From NCBI GenBank assembly GCA_015056575.1, contig SVGA01000011.1, positions 1-64,000 of the forward strand: a DNA stretch of 64,000 nt. Reading direction: 5' to 3'. Below are positions 1 to 7,872 of the stretch, in pieces. A program made the position numbers and the translations under genes. Below the pieces are notes generated by a model that searched no databases, was not told the DNA's origin, and was given only the letters and a program-made list of their open reading frames with translations. Origin of the DNA: Butyrivibrio sp. (GTDB taxonomy: Bacteria; Bacillota; Clostridia; Lachnospirales; Lachnospiraceae). The number at the start of each line of letters is the position of its first letter. The stretch's first letter is position 1.

Positions 1-19
1 AGCATTAACTAACCTATAA

Positions 20-46
20 AACAAAGAAAGTCCCGGTCTCCCGGGA
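20..46 (-). terminator. Terminator after the TetR gene
   Basis: Read on the minus strand, a short GC-rich hairpin (TCCCGG, 4-nt loop, CCGGGA) is followed by a T-rich run. This is the form of a Rho-independent terminator. It lies about 30 nt past the TetR stop codon. Confidence 0.8.
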
Positions 47-74
47 TCTTTCATAGTTTCCTATAGATTTACAA

Positions 75-677
75 TTATTTTATTCCGTATATATCCTTCC
101 AGCCAGGATAAAGCAGATCGCTAACAAATTTCATATGCGATAGCGCTTCATCTCTTTTCATATCATGCCGTACTATCTCAAACACAAGATGTGTATATGC
201 CGTCGCCAGCATATGCCACTGCATATCAGATATCTCCTTGACCTTATTACCGGAAGCTTTTAATATCTCATAATACCTTTTATCTTCCGTCTCTTCATGT
301 CTGATCAGGCTTTCTTCGAAATCCTCATATACCGAACCCTCCGAACAACAGAGTAAAAGCTTTAAGCCATCATAGTGTTCGTAAATAAACTCAACCCAGA
401 AAACAGCCCAGTCATCATCAAATGGATTGTAAGAGGCATCAGTTTCCATCTGCGCTTCGCCACTACGTACCATCTCATGAAAAGAATCCAACGTATCCTT
501 TACCAGATAATAAAACATATCTTCTTTACTTTTAAAATGCTTATACAGGCCTGCTGTGGTAATTCCAACCTTTGCAGAAATACGGTTAAGAGATGCCTTC
601 TCAAAACCATAAGTAAGGAACTCCTCTTTCATGTACTGTATGATTTTCGCATTTGTGACAGTCTTATCTTTTGGCAA
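75..677 (-). CDS. TetR/AcrR family transcriptional regulator
   Basis: A 200-residue DNA-binding repressor of ordinary TetR length. The N-terminal helix-turn-helix spans about residues 10-55 and has the typical G-L-Y-K-H-F-K-S-K-E-D segment. The remainder is a helical ligand-binding and dimerisation domain whose ligand cannot be predicted. The start is a TTG with AAGGAG 6 nt upstream; no better ATG exists. Two 17-bp dyads (700-741) sit directly upstream, so autoregulation is likely. A related dyad lies before the methyltransferase gene that starts at 3815, a possible second target. The neighbour upstream is yaaA, separated by about 230 bp. Confidence 0.9.
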   Translation of the reverse strand: MPKDKTVTNAKIIQYMKEEFLTYGFEKASLNRISAKVGITTAGLYKHFKSKEDMFYYLVKDTLDSFHEMVRSGEAQMETDASYNPFDDDWAVFWVEFIYEHYDGLKLLLCCSEGSVYEDFEESLIRHEETEDKRYYEILKASGNKVKEISDMQWHMLATAYTHLVFEIVRHDMKRDEALSHMKFVSDLLYPGWKDIYGIK

Positions 678-699
678 TGCAGGCTCCTTAGTTTATATT

Positions 700-741
700 A
701 GTTAATACTATTAACTTTTTTGATAGTTAACCATATTAACT
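700..741. promoter_or_regulatory. Two TetR operator dyads
   Basis: Two 17-bp palindromes are visible. AGTTAATACTATTAACT at 700-716 is a perfect dyad. AGTTAACCATATTAACT at 725-741 has perfect GTTAA/TTAAC arms. Their centres are 25 bp apart, immediately upstream of the TetR start. TetR-family repressors usually bind such dyads in their own promoter. The assignment is inferred from position and symmetry. Confidence 0.75.
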
Positions 742-904
742 TGTGTTTGTCAATACCTCTATCACAATTAGACTTCTCTCACCAGATCATACATAAAGCT
801 CTTTTCACCCAGGGTTCTTGTATTTGCATGTTGCATTACCTGTATGTTTTCCGAGCAGCATAAGCCCCTTATTAAAACAGTGTACATATCCAGGCTGCTA
901 ATCC

Positions 905-1660
905 TTATATCGTTCTCAATTTCCTCTCAAATACTATTTCAGTCTCACAGGACAGGTCCTCTCTGTACATATACTGCAACCTGTCAAATTTACATATCTC
1001 CCTTGGATCTTCTATCTGTCTCTCTGCCATGAAACGCACCATCTCGCCCCTTGCCATCTTGGCATAAGTGCCTTTGGTAACCAGTTTTCCCGCTACCATT
1101 TCTCCAAAAGTAACCGTAATGTACGTATCTTCAGGCCTCAGATACTTTTCTATGCACTTCGAATACTCTTTTGAGGCAAGATTTATTATCACCCCGGATT
1201 CATCCCTAACCTCTTCATAGAGTTTTGATTTCCAGAACTCGTACAGGTCTTTTGCCCCATCTATTGATGCCTTTGCCTGCATCTCAAGTCTGTAGGGAGT
1301 GACGCCATCCATCGGTTTCAGTGCGCCATAGAAGCCTGACAAAATACGAAGATGCTCTTGTACATAGTCAAAAGAGCTGTTCTCAAACACTGCAGGAGCC
1401 ATATACTGATAAGCAATGCCTTCATAAGAGAGAATTGCAGGCGTAAGCATTTTTCTTAAATCCATAGACTTGATCCGCTTGTAGTTCTGCTCTGCAATTT
1501 TGTCGTTGCATCCCCATAGTTCCTGAAGTTCATCGCGTGATTTGGATCTAAGCCATGAAAGGATCGTCTCAGTCTGCTCCAGAAAAACAGGCAGATCCTC
1601 ATATTCCAGCTTGTCAGTATCTATATTCATTTTCTTGGCAGGAGCAAGGATTATTCTCAT
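905..1660 (-). CDS. yaaA: YaaA family peroxide stress protein
   Basis: A 251-residue protein of the YaaA/DUF328 family, at the family's usual length. It opens with the family's M-R-I-I-L-A-P-A-K-K-M segment and contains the conserved central region around S-G-F-Y-G-A-L-K-P (about residues 107-115) and the downstream N-L-A-S-K-E-Y-S motif. In E. coli, YaaA lowers intracellular free iron during hydrogen peroxide stress and has a DNA-binding fold; the same role is inferred here. The start ATG overlaps the bcp stop by one base (TGATG), so the two are translationally coupled. Pairing with a peroxidase supports an oxidative-stress role. Confidence 0.9.
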   Translation of the reverse strand: MRIILAPAKKMNIDTDKLEYEDLPVFLEQTETILSWLRSKSRDELQELWGCNDKIAEQNYKRIKSMDLRKMLTPAILSYEGIAYQYMAPAVFENSSFDYVQEHLRILSGFYGALKPMDGVTPYRLEMQAKASIDGAKDLYEFWKSKLYEEVRDESGVIINLASKEYSKCIEKYLRPEDTYITVTFGEMVAGKLVTKGTYAKMARGEMVRFMAERQIEDPREICKFDRLQYMYREDLSCETEIVFERKLRTI

Positions 1661-2112
1661 CAGATTTCCCCAAGCATCTTTTCTGCATCATCTGCGGCCT
1701 TGACCTTATCGTTCGCCCTTATGATCATGCCATCCTCATCGATAAGATAAGTGGTACGTACTACACCCATAGATACTTTTCCGTAGTTCTTCTTTTCCTT
1801 CCATACATCGTAAGCCTCTATCACTTTTCTCTCAGGATCAGCCAGAAGGGTAAATGCAAGGCCATATTTTTCTTCAAACTTCTTGTGAGATTCCACAGTA
1901 TCCTTGCTAACTCCAAGTATTACTGCTCCTTTTTCAGTAAACTGAGGGTATCTCTCAGAAAAGCCACAGGCCTGTTTTGTGCAGCCTGATGTATTATCCT
2001 TAGGATAAAAATATAAGATAACCTTCTTCCCTCTGTAATCCTCCAAAGAATGCATTACACCGTTCTGATCCGGCAGTTCAAATGCCGGAGCTTTTGTTCC
2101 TACAGCAAGCAT
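1660..2112 (-). CDS. bcp: Thiol peroxidase, Bcp/PrxQ type peroxiredoxin
   Basis: A 150-residue cytoplasmic peroxiredoxin of the AhpC/TSA fold that reduces peroxides using thioredoxin. The peroxidatic cysteine lies in F-Y-P-K-D-N-T-S-G-C-T, followed five residues later by a second cysteine (K-Q-A-C-G-F), the spacing typical of atypical 2-Cys PrxQ proteins. The ATG has a GGAGG site 8 nt upstream. It is the first gene of a two-gene unit with yaaA. Confidence 0.93.
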   Translation of the reverse strand: MLAVGTKAPAFELPDQNGVMHSLEDYRGKKVILYFYPKDNTSGCTKQACGFSERYPQFTEKGAVILGVSKDTVESHKKFEEKYGLAFTLLADPERKVIEAYDVWKEKKNYGKVSMGVVRTTYLIDEDGMIIRANDKVKAADDAEKMLGEI

Positions 2113-2490
2113 CGTAGATTCCTCCTATCTTCATCTATAATAAATACCAAGCTATTTCAGCAGCATCTTTATATGATTCCTTATTCACCACCACAATCAA
2201 ATATTGCCTTGCTCTCAAGATCCTTCCAAAGCAATCTGTTCATTTTCATTTTACATTTCATTAACATCATTTTTAATTTGGCTTAAAGTTAACTCGATAT
2301 TATAAATACATCAAGAGGAACACAAAACCTCCTGATACCCCACAAAAAAAAATTCTTTTTCATAACACCTCTCCGGCCAGCCCCCGGAGAGTCCTCCCTA
2401 AATCAGGTAAACCTCTCTTCGAATATAATATTCCGCACATGCATTCATTATACCTTATCCGGCATAACAAAAAATTAATAATTTGTTCGA
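2113..2490. other. Intergenic region, no confident gene
   Basis: About 380 bp between the divergent bcp and HAD-like genes. It should contain the bcp promoter. An 8-bp hairpin (CTCTCCGG/CCGGAGAG, 2368-2390) is followed on the minus strand by a GAGG-ATG start opening only a 24-codon frame. I do not call that frame a gene. Nothing else is supportable. Confidence 0.5.
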
Positions 2491-2519
2491 TTGAAACAAC
2501 CGTTCGGTAAGAGTATTAT
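2491..2519 (+). promoter_or_regulatory. Sigma-A promoter of the HAD-like gene
   Basis: TTGAAA at 2491-2496, a 17-bp spacer, then TATTAT at 2514-2519, about 60 bp before the ATG at 2579. This fits a housekeeping promoter. Confidence 0.65.
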
Positions 2520-2578
2520 AAAAAATACCCCAACAAATGTTCGGAACATATATTCGAATTTGTAATGAGGAAACGCTT

Positions 2579-2926
2579 ATGGACAACAATTATAAGATCA
2601 TAGCCGTAGATTTTGATGGAACTCTCTGCTACAGTAACTGGCCGGAACTTGGTGATCCCAATACCAGGCTAATCAGCTATCTGTTAAAAGAAAAAGCGGC
2701 AGGAAACAAACTCATACTCTGGACCTGCAGAGCCGGAAAAGCTCTTTCAGATGCTACCGCTTGGTGCCAGGAACAGGGACTTACTTTTGATGCAGTTAAT
2801 GATAATCTCCCTGAGATTGTTGAGCTCTATGGCAACAACAGCAGGAAGATCACCTGTGATATCTATATTGATGACAGAAGCGTCTTTATCGACTCCAAGG
2901 GCAATCTGTCAGGAGCTGTCATATGA
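2579..2926 (+). CDS. HAD-like hydrolase, small
   Basis: A 115-residue protein with the HAD motif I signature D-F-D-G-T-L at residues 11-16 and a C-terminal I-D-D-R-S segment that fits motif IV. There is no separate cap domain, so it resembles the short BT0820-like HAD proteins found in gut bacteria. The substrate is unknown; a small phosphorylated compound is the family expectation. The ATG at 2579 is chosen over an upstream in-frame ATG because GAGG lies 8 nt before it. Confidence 0.8.
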   Translation: MDNNYKIIAVDFDGTLCYSNWPELGDPNTRLISYLLKEKAAGNKLILWTCRAGKALSDATAWCQEQGLTFDAVNDNLPEIVELYGNNSRKITCDIYIDDRSVFIDSKGNLSGAVI

Positions 2927-3023
2927 TGCCTGTAATATAGTCAAAAGAGAGATGCTATCTCATGCCTCCAAAGTTCTATCAATCTTTTTTACACACAATT
3001 TCAAAACAATGAGCATATCGATA

Positions 3024-3815
3024 CTATTTTCTTCCTACTAAAAGAGTGGATCCTGACAATTCCATCCATAAGGATTCCCACTTCGACATAAATTTTCCAT
3101 CAGTTGTATCTATTAGCTGAACTTCTTCATATCCCATGTCTTTTAGCTTCTTTGCAAATGAATTCATATCCCCATATCTGGATTTGGACATGATGTCATG
3201 TATCGCAAAAGTTCCACCCTTTTTCAGTGTTCGCAGCGTTTCAAGTAATATTTCCTGCCTGTTCTTAGTTGGTATATTGTGATAGACATAATTACTTGTT
3301 ACAGCATCAAATGTCTCATCTTCGAAAGGGAGCCTCGTTGCGTCTCCCTGCTGAAAAGAAGTATTATCAACACCCTCTGCAGCTGAATTATTCTCACATA
3401 GTTTCTTGCTGAAAGATGCGTATTCCTTTCCCCATCTGTCTATTCCAACCAGCGAAGCTTTAGGATTTCTTTTAGCGCAGGCTATAGTCAGTGCTCCACT
3501 TCCACAGCCAACATCGAGACATTTTCCGCCATCAGGCACCTTCACATACTCAGCAATGCCATCAACTATCTGCTTTGACAGCTGCCTGCTCCCATCATAT
3601 GAAAAGGCTCTGTACATCAGAAACATCCACAATGAAACCAGTCCAAGAATGATCGTAGTTACTGAAAAAACTATTCCAAGAACTCTCCTTATCCCAATAT
3701 CACCCACAACAGGCATTATCCCAAAGACAAGAAGCAGCAAAAAACTTAGAATAGCTGCACCAAGAAACGATACCACCATGCCTTTCGGCATCCAATTTTT
3801 ATAATCTGCTTTCAT
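3024..3815 (-). CDS. Membrane-anchored SAM-dependent methyltransferase
   Basis: A 263-residue protein. Two hydrophobic segments near the N-terminus (roughly residues 10-35 and 42-68) should anchor it in the membrane. A class I methyltransferase domain follows, with the SAM-binding C-L-D-V-G-C-G-S-G motif, then the acidic V-G-I-D-R loop and N-Y-V-Y-H-N-I-P. The substrate is unknown. The start at 3815 is preferred because GGAGG lies 7 nt upstream; the longer frame would place that site inside the gene. A TetR-like dyad (3838-3854) lies just upstream. Confidence 0.85.
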   Translation of the reverse strand: MKADYKNWMPKGMVVSFLGAAILSFLLLLVFGIMPVVGDIGIRRVLGIVFSVTTIILGLVSLWMFLMYRAFSYDGSRQLSKQIVDGIAEYVKVPDGGKCLDVGCGSGALTIACAKRNPKASLVGIDRWGKEYASFSKKLCENNSAAEGVDNTSFQQGDATRLPFEDETFDAVTSNYVYHNIPTKNRQEILLETLRTLKKGGTFAIHDIMSKSRYGDMNSFAKKLKDMGYEEVQLIDTTDGKFMSKWESLWMELSGSTLLVGRK

Positions 3816-3837
3816 ACTAATCCTCCATTTCAATTAA

Positions 3838-3854
3838 AGTTAGCCATAGCTAAC
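3838..3854. promoter_or_regulatory. TetR-like operator dyad before the methyltransferase gene
   Basis: The sequence AGTTAGCCATAGCTAAC has perfect GTTAGC/GCTAAC arms around CATA. It closely resembles the TetR operator at 725-741 (AGTTAACCATATTAACT), sharing the AGTTA start, the CCATA centre and the 17-bp length. It sits 23 bp upstream of the start codon, where a bound repressor would block transcription. Regulation by the TetR protein of this window is inferred. Confidence 0.5.
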
Positions 3855-3915
3855 ACAATAATATCACTTTGGCGAAAATCCGCCACAATAGGGCTTGTTC
3901 AATTAAATAGTGCAC

Positions 3916-3956
3916 AAAAAGTGCCAGCACTGTACTCTTCAGTACATCTGCTGGCT
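3916..3956 (-). terminator. Terminator after the GNAT fragment
   Basis: Minus-strand hairpin with arms GCCAGCA...TGTACT and AGTACA...TGCTGGC around a GAAG loop, followed by CACTTTTTG. A Rho-independent terminator. Confidence 0.75.
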
Positions 3957-3963
3957 TCTTCAT

Positions 3964-4140
3964 TCATCTGACAGTTTTATCCGCCTCGCCCGTTCCAAAA
4001 TCCTCATAGTAAATCTTCAGTTCAGGCTGATATACAATCTCTCTGGCAGGTGGCTCTACACCCTCCGGAATATAGATTGCCTCATACAGAAAATCCTGTA
4101 ATAGTTCTGTTTCATTGTCTCTAAGTTCCCTTAATTCCAT
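3964..4140 (-). pseudogene. N-terminal remnant of a GNAT acetyltransferase
   Basis: A 58-codon frame beginning M-E-L-R-E-L-R-D-N-E and containing L-Y-E-A-I-Y-I-P-E-G-V-E-P, the N-terminal signature of a common clostridial GNAT acetyltransferase family. It ends shortly after the Y-Y-E-D-F-G segment. Full members continue for about 100 residues through the acetyl-CoA binding motif, which is absent here. AGGATAA precedes the ATG, and a terminator follows the stop by a few bases. It is too short to be enzymatic; a 3' deletion is the simplest explanation. Confidence 0.7.
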
Positions 4141-4166
4141 AAACTGTTATCCTGTAAAATAACAAT

Positions 4167-4628
4167 CTAAACATCATATTCCAAAAATGTTCTAAATGGT
4201 TTAAAACCTTCAGCTTCATAGAACGTCGCAGCGTCATTAAACGCCCATACATCCAGTTCTATTTTGCTCAGTCCACGTTTTTGAGCTTCTTCTTTGACAC
4301 GTTCTATAAGGGAATGAGCAATGCCTCTTCGCCTGTATTCTTTATCCACGCATATTTCAGCAATATGGCAAAAGTCTCTTGCAAAGCCGTACGGGGATTC
4401 AGGCTTTGAAATATAATCAACCATTACCATTCCAGCTATTTTCCCCTCTTGTTCATCGACAAAAATATCATTATTATCAGAGGATAAATACCATTCAGCA
4501 TGATCTTGCAATTCCTTACAAAATCCAGGTTTGAATATATCCGGCCTGCCATTAACGTGAATATCATTGACTTGTCTTCTAAGTTCATTTATAGCTTCTA
4601 AATCTTTGCTATCTGCTAATCTAATCAT
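4167..4628 (-). CDS. GNAT family N-acetyltransferase
   Basis: A 153-residue acetyltransferase that transfers acetyl from acetyl-CoA to an amine; the substrate is unknown. The acetyl-CoA pyrophosphate-binding motif is visible as Y-R-R-R-G-I-A (Q/R-x-x-G-x-A type) around residue 107, after the I-A-E-I-C-V-D strand, with the late F-Y-E-A-E-G-F motif near the end. The ATG at 4628 has AGGAG 6 nt upstream, so the 42 upstream in-frame codons are not coding. It sits between two gene remnants. Confidence 0.88.
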   Translation of the reverse strand: MIRLADSKDLEAINELRRQVNDIHVNGRPDIFKPGFCKELQDHAEWYLSSDNNDIFVDEQEGKIAGMVMVDYISKPESPYGFARDFCHIAEICVDKEYRRRGIAHSLIERVKEEAQKRGLSKIELDVWAFNDAATFYEAEGFKPFRTFLEYDV

Positions 4629-4681
4629 ATATTCTCCTGTGAAACTTATCCGCTGATCTGTATTTCTGACAATACCACTAT

Positions 4682-4867
4682 CTATGTCAGCAGAGTTATA
4701 ACCCCGGAAATTATCGCTGCCAATATCAGAAACCCGATAAGTGTTCCCACCCATTTACCCACAAGTGTTTTACCATATATATAAGGCATGAATTCTTCAG
4801 TCCCGGGAATTATCCATGCCTTGGTGTGTCCTACCCACCACCAGTCGATAAACAGGCGGTCAAACAA
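4682..4867 (-). pseudogene. C-terminal remnant of a polytopic membrane protein
   Basis: A 61-codon frame opening at a TTG with a stop three codons upstream and no ribosome binding site. It reads F-I-D-W-W-W-V-G-H-T-K-A-W-I-I-P-G-T-E followed by one hydrophobic helix. I recognise this as resembling the C-terminal end of clostridial membrane proteins of about 200 residues. The rest is missing upstream, so this is a 5'-deleted fragment. The parent family is uncharacterised. Confidence 0.55.
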
Positions 4868-4917
4868 TCCCGCTATCGTTCATCCCGCCATATGTTTTTA
4901 TAAATCCGACGGCATAA

Positions 4918-4947
4918 TTGACTAAGATAAATTTGGATTTGTATTAT
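4918..4947 (+). promoter_or_regulatory. Probable promoter of the galactanase gene
   Basis: TTGACT at 4918-4923, an 18-bp spacer, then TATTAT at 4942-4947. An overlapping TATAAT at 4945-4950 would give a 21-bp spacer. It lies about 55 bp before the galactanase ATG. No obvious operator dyad was seen. Confidence 0.6.
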
Positions 4948-5000
4948 AATATCATGAACAACACAAATGTAAAAAGAAAGTTAATAAAAGAGATTGTATT

Positions 5001-6308
5001 ATGAGAAAAGCAGTATATAGCATCGCAGCGATGATTCTTTTGATATCGCAGACAGGCTGTGGATATTCAGCAGCTGAGCATGCGCCGGTAACGACACAAG
5101 AAGTGACGGTTAAAACGCAAGAACCAGCTGAGGAATTACCGCAGGAAACATGGGAATCACCTATTGATGGACTTTCGGATGATTTCATATTTGGCATGGA
5201 TGCGTCTTCAGTACTGACCGAAGAAAAAAGCGGTGTTAAGTACTATGATTTTGGCGGCAATGAGCAGGATATTTTCAAAACCTTTGCTGATGCAGGGATT
5301 AACTATATCCGCTTAAGAGTCTGGAACGATCCTTATGATGAAAACGGGAATGGCTATGGTGGCGGCAATAATGACCTTCCAACGGCTGTTGAGCTCGGGA
5401 AAAGAGCTACTGCCAATGGGATGAAAGTGATGATAGATTTTCATTACTCCGATTTCTGGGCAGATCCTAAGAGACAGCACCCTCCTAAAGCCTGGGAGGG
5501 TATGAGTGTGGAAGCGAAAGCGGACGCCCTTTATGAATTCACTAAAGACAGCCTTTCGCAGCTTCTTGATTCCGGCGTAGATGTAGGGATGGTACAGGTT
5601 GGTAATGAGATCAACTATGGAATGTCAGGAGAGCGGCAGTTTGAAAAGGTTCTTGAACTGTTAAAAGCGGGAAGCATGGCAGTACGTGAAGTATCAGAAG
5701 CTTACGGAAAAGAGATTGCTGTAGTTGTCCACTACACCAGGATCGAAGACAAAGCAGACGTACTTACTCTGGTTGACAGGCTGGTGCGTGGCGAACTTGA
5801 TTTTGACATGATTGGTATGAGCTACTATCCCTTCTGGGATGGAAGCTTTGAAAACATGAGTCGTGTCCTTGAGCTTATTAGAGAAAAGTACGGAAAAAAG
5901 GCTTTCATAGCAGAGACGTCCTATTGCTATACCACTTCAGATGGCGATGGATCAGCAAACAGTTTTACTGCTAATGATTTGGTAAAGGGCTATCCCGCGT
6001 CTGCCATAGGACAGGCCACAATGATACGTGACATTTGTAAGAATGTGAGTGAGGTAGGGGGCATAGGTGTTTTCTACTGGGAAGGTGCGTGGATCCCTGT
6101 AGGTCCTGCTGATGCAGACAACTCCGCTATCTGGGAGAAATATGGAAGCGGATGGGCCAGCAGCTACGCTTCGGATTATGATCCGGAGGATGCAGGTCTT
6201 TACTATGGCGGAAGCTCCTGGGATAATCAGGCTCTTTTTGATTTCGAAGGACACCCATTGGATTCTCTGAAGGTTTTTAAATATATGCGAAATGGTAGAG
6301 ATTACTAA
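5001..6308 (+). CDS. ganB: Arabinogalactan endo-beta-1,4-galactanase, GH53 lipoprotein
   Basis: A 435-residue glycoside hydrolase of family 53 that cleaves beta-1,4-galactan side chains of pectin. A signal peptide ends at a lipobox (S-Q-T-G-C, Cys20), so it is tethered to the outer membrane face. A 35-residue linker precedes the catalytic barrel (about 60-430). The acid/base is Glu203 in G-N-E-I-N and the nucleophile is Glu305 in I-A-E-T-S, at the family positions. No carbohydrate-binding module or sortase signal is present. It stands alone, without the transporter or beta-galactosidase genes often found beside GH53. The ribosome binding site is weak. Confidence 0.93.
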   Translation: MRKAVYSIAAMILLISQTGCGYSAAEHAPVTTQEVTVKTQEPAEELPQETWESPIDGLSDDFIFGMDASSVLTEEKSGVKYYDFGGNEQDIFKTFADAGINYIRLRVWNDPYDENGNGYGGGNNDLPTAVELGKRATANGMKVMIDFHYSDFWADPKRQHPPKAWEGMSVEAKADALYEFTKDSLSQLLDSGVDVGMVQVGNEINYGMSGERQFEKVLELLKAGSMAVREVSEAYGKEIAVVVHYTRIEDKADVLTLVDRLVRGELDFDMIGMSYYPFWDGSFENMSRVLELIREKYGKKAFIAETSYCYTTSDGDGSANSFTANDLVKGYPASAIGQATMIRDICKNVSEVGGIGVFYWEGAWIPVGPADADNSAIWEKYGSGWASSYASDYDPEDAGLYYGGSSWDNQALFDFEGHPLDSLKVFKYMRNGRDY

Positions 6309-6327
6309 GGGAGAATTGTCTCCTTTT

Positions 6328-7107
6328 CTAATATCCAAGGCCCGAGAGCCACTCGCTTACATCACTTCGCACACTGTCCTGTTTATTCTGACAGTCATTC
6401 CCTCGGATAGCCAGTCCCTCAAGGATCGTGCTGTTTGGGCATGCAGATTCAAGCTTCCTGTCAAAGCCGGACAGTCCGCTGCCCTCATGAGTAGAAAACG
6501 GAACAAGCTTCTTGCCTGATAATCCTTCAGCATTTTGCTCAAAGAAGGTATACATGATCATCGGCCAGTCTCCCCACCATACCGGTGCACCGATGTAGAT
6601 CGTATCGTATGCGGAAAGGTCAGGTACTTCGCCTGCATATTCAGGTCTCGCATTATCATTCTGCTCTTGCTTTGCAACATCCGTAAGCTCAGCATATGTC
6701 ATAGGATAATGATCATCTACAGGTAATACTTCAAAAAGATCAGCTCCTGTCTGCTCTGCGATCATCTCTGCCACGATCGCAGTATTCCCTTTGTCGATCA
6801 CACCCACTGTGTACTGCTCACCGGTGCGAGAAAAATAAACCACAAGAGTGCCGCTTCCAGCCGAAGTCACATCCGATTCAGCTGAATCCGAGGTGCTACT
6901 TATCTCACCCTCTTCAGTCTCCGATGTCGTATCCTCTGTTACTGTTGCAGCTGACTGTTCCTCATCTTTCACTGCCTCCTGCTCCTGTGCCAGCTGTGTC
7001 TGAGTGGCCGTTTCCTCACTTATACCTTCTGACGATCCGCAACCGGCAAGCGAAATCATAAGCATTGCCGAAAGAATCAATGCAATATTTTTCCTAATAT
7101 GATTCAT
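6328..7107 (-). CDS. Flavodoxin-domain lipoprotein
   Basis: A 259-residue extracytoplasmic lipoprotein. The signal peptide ends in L-A-G-C (Cys22-23 region). A Ser/Thr/Glu/Gln-rich linker of about 60 residues follows, then a flavodoxin-like domain from about residue 88, beginning L-V-V-Y-F-S-R-T-G-E, the FMN-phosphate binding loop. Later G-A-P-V-W-W-G-D and T-H-E-G-S-G-L match clostridial short-chain flavodoxins. It presumably carries electrons at the cell surface; the partner is unknown. GGAGG precedes the ATG. The end of a degraded aldo/keto reductase abuts it upstream, implying a former operon. Confidence 0.88.
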   Translation of the reverse strand: MNHIRKNIALILSAMLMISLAGCGSSEGISEETATQTQLAQEQEAVKDEEQSAATVTEDTTSETEEGEISSTSDSAESDVTSAGSGTLVVYFSRTGEQYTVGVIDKGNTAIVAEMIAEQTGADLFEVLPVDDHYPMTYAELTDVAKQEQNDNARPEYAGEVPDLSAYDTIYIGAPVWWGDWPMIMYTFFEQNAEGLSGKKLVPFSTHEGSGLSGFDRKLESACPNSTILEGLAIRGNDCQNKQDSVRSDVSEWLSGLGY

Positions 7108-7119
7108 TTTCCATCCTCC

Positions 7120-7284
7120 CTAAAATCCGCCGAGTCCTCTGTGACCGTATACTTTCAAACCGCTAAGTGCTTCTTCAAGCTCGGTAAACTCTGCATCGGT
7201 AAGCTCTACATTAGCAGAATCGAGATTCTCAATGATACGTTCTTTATTCTTTGATTCCGGGATCGGTACCACATTAGGATAACC
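7120..7284 (-). pseudogene. C-terminal remnant of an aldo/keto reductase
   Basis: In one minus frame the DNA reads G-Y-P-N-V-V-P-I-P-E-S-K-N-K-E-R-I-I-E-N, then a segment matching the C-terminus of aldo/keto reductases (the NADP-binding I-P-x-S-K-N loop and the terminal V-Y-G-H-R-G). The catalytic barrel is absent: upstream the frame runs into unrelated sequence. The stop overlaps the ribosome binding site of the flavodoxin lipoprotein. It was recovered by hand translation, as it has no start codon of its own. Confidence 0.75.
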
Positions 7285-7294
7285 TCTCCGTATA

Positions 7295-7480
7295 TTATTT
7301 ATATGGCAATCTATACTTCAGATTCGCCTTTGGAATACATGCTTTTGCCTCTTCTTTTGTAGCAAACAGCCTGTGCTCCTTTAGCTTAATCCCGCCACCG
7401 TTATCCTTAAACTTGATAAGATATATTCCTCCGGTGCAGGATCTAACCTCCGCTTCACGGATGAAACGGTTAGATTCCAC
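7295..7480 (-). CDS. Hypothetical protein, 61 residues
   Basis: A short basic frame (M-E-S-N-R-F-I-R-E ... K-Y-R-L-P-Y-K) with no family I can name. The middle reads I-K-L-K-E-H-R-L-F-A-T-K-E-E-A-K-A. It is flanked by remnants of an acetyltransferase and an aldo/keto reductase and has no convincing ribosome binding site, so it may itself be a fragment. Confidence 0.35.
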   Translation of the reverse strand: MESNRFIREAEVRSCTGGIYLIKFKDNGGGIKLKEHRLFATKEEAKACIPKANLKYRLPYK

Positions 7481-7506
7481 TATGAATACTGTATATTGGA
7501 TCTGAA

Positions 7507-7850
7507 TTATTTAAAGCGTTCGACTTCAAGCATTTTTACTACCTTTGCCGGATTACCGACTACTACGGCACAATCCGGTACATCCTTTGTAACAACAGAA
7601 GCTGCACCAACAATCGCATGCTCACCAATACATATTCCCGGAAGAATGGTTGCCCCTGCTCCTATCCATGCCCCCTTTTTGATCAGTATAGGTTTACATG
7701 GCAAAACCATTCTTTCAGAATCTGTTGATATTCATCTGTCATTGGCATCGTATGATTCAGCTTGAATGCAAGCTGTGCCAGCCTCTTACCCTCTTCAAAA
7801 CTCTTTGAATCCGGTATACTCAGATCAACTATTTCTTCTTCACAAATCAT
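7507..7850 (-). pseudogene. Sugar O-acetyltransferase gene with internal deletion and frameshift
   Basis: The 5' half (ATG at 7850) encodes about 49 residues typical of the N-terminus of maltose/galactoside acetyltransferases (F-E-E-G-K-R-L-A-Q-L-A-F-K-L-N-H). The frame then shifts, and from about 7710 the DNA encodes the end of a left-handed beta-helix acetyltransferase (A-W-I-G-A-G-A-T-I-L-P-G and V-V-T-K-D-V-P). The middle, including the catalytic histidine repeats, is missing. An intact homologue lies at 9607-10170, a possible source or paralogue. Confidence 0.75.
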
Positions 7851-7872
7851 TCTTTGTCGCCTCGTATCTTCG

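Noticed and set aside
742..904. Short minus-strand open stretch between yaaA and tetR that could be a gene end
   Set aside because: About 30 codons with no start and no recognisable family; not enough to call.
2368..2460. 24-codon leader peptide with an SD in a hairpin
   Set aside because: It is too short, has no supporting context, and bcp lies more than 250 bp downstream of it.
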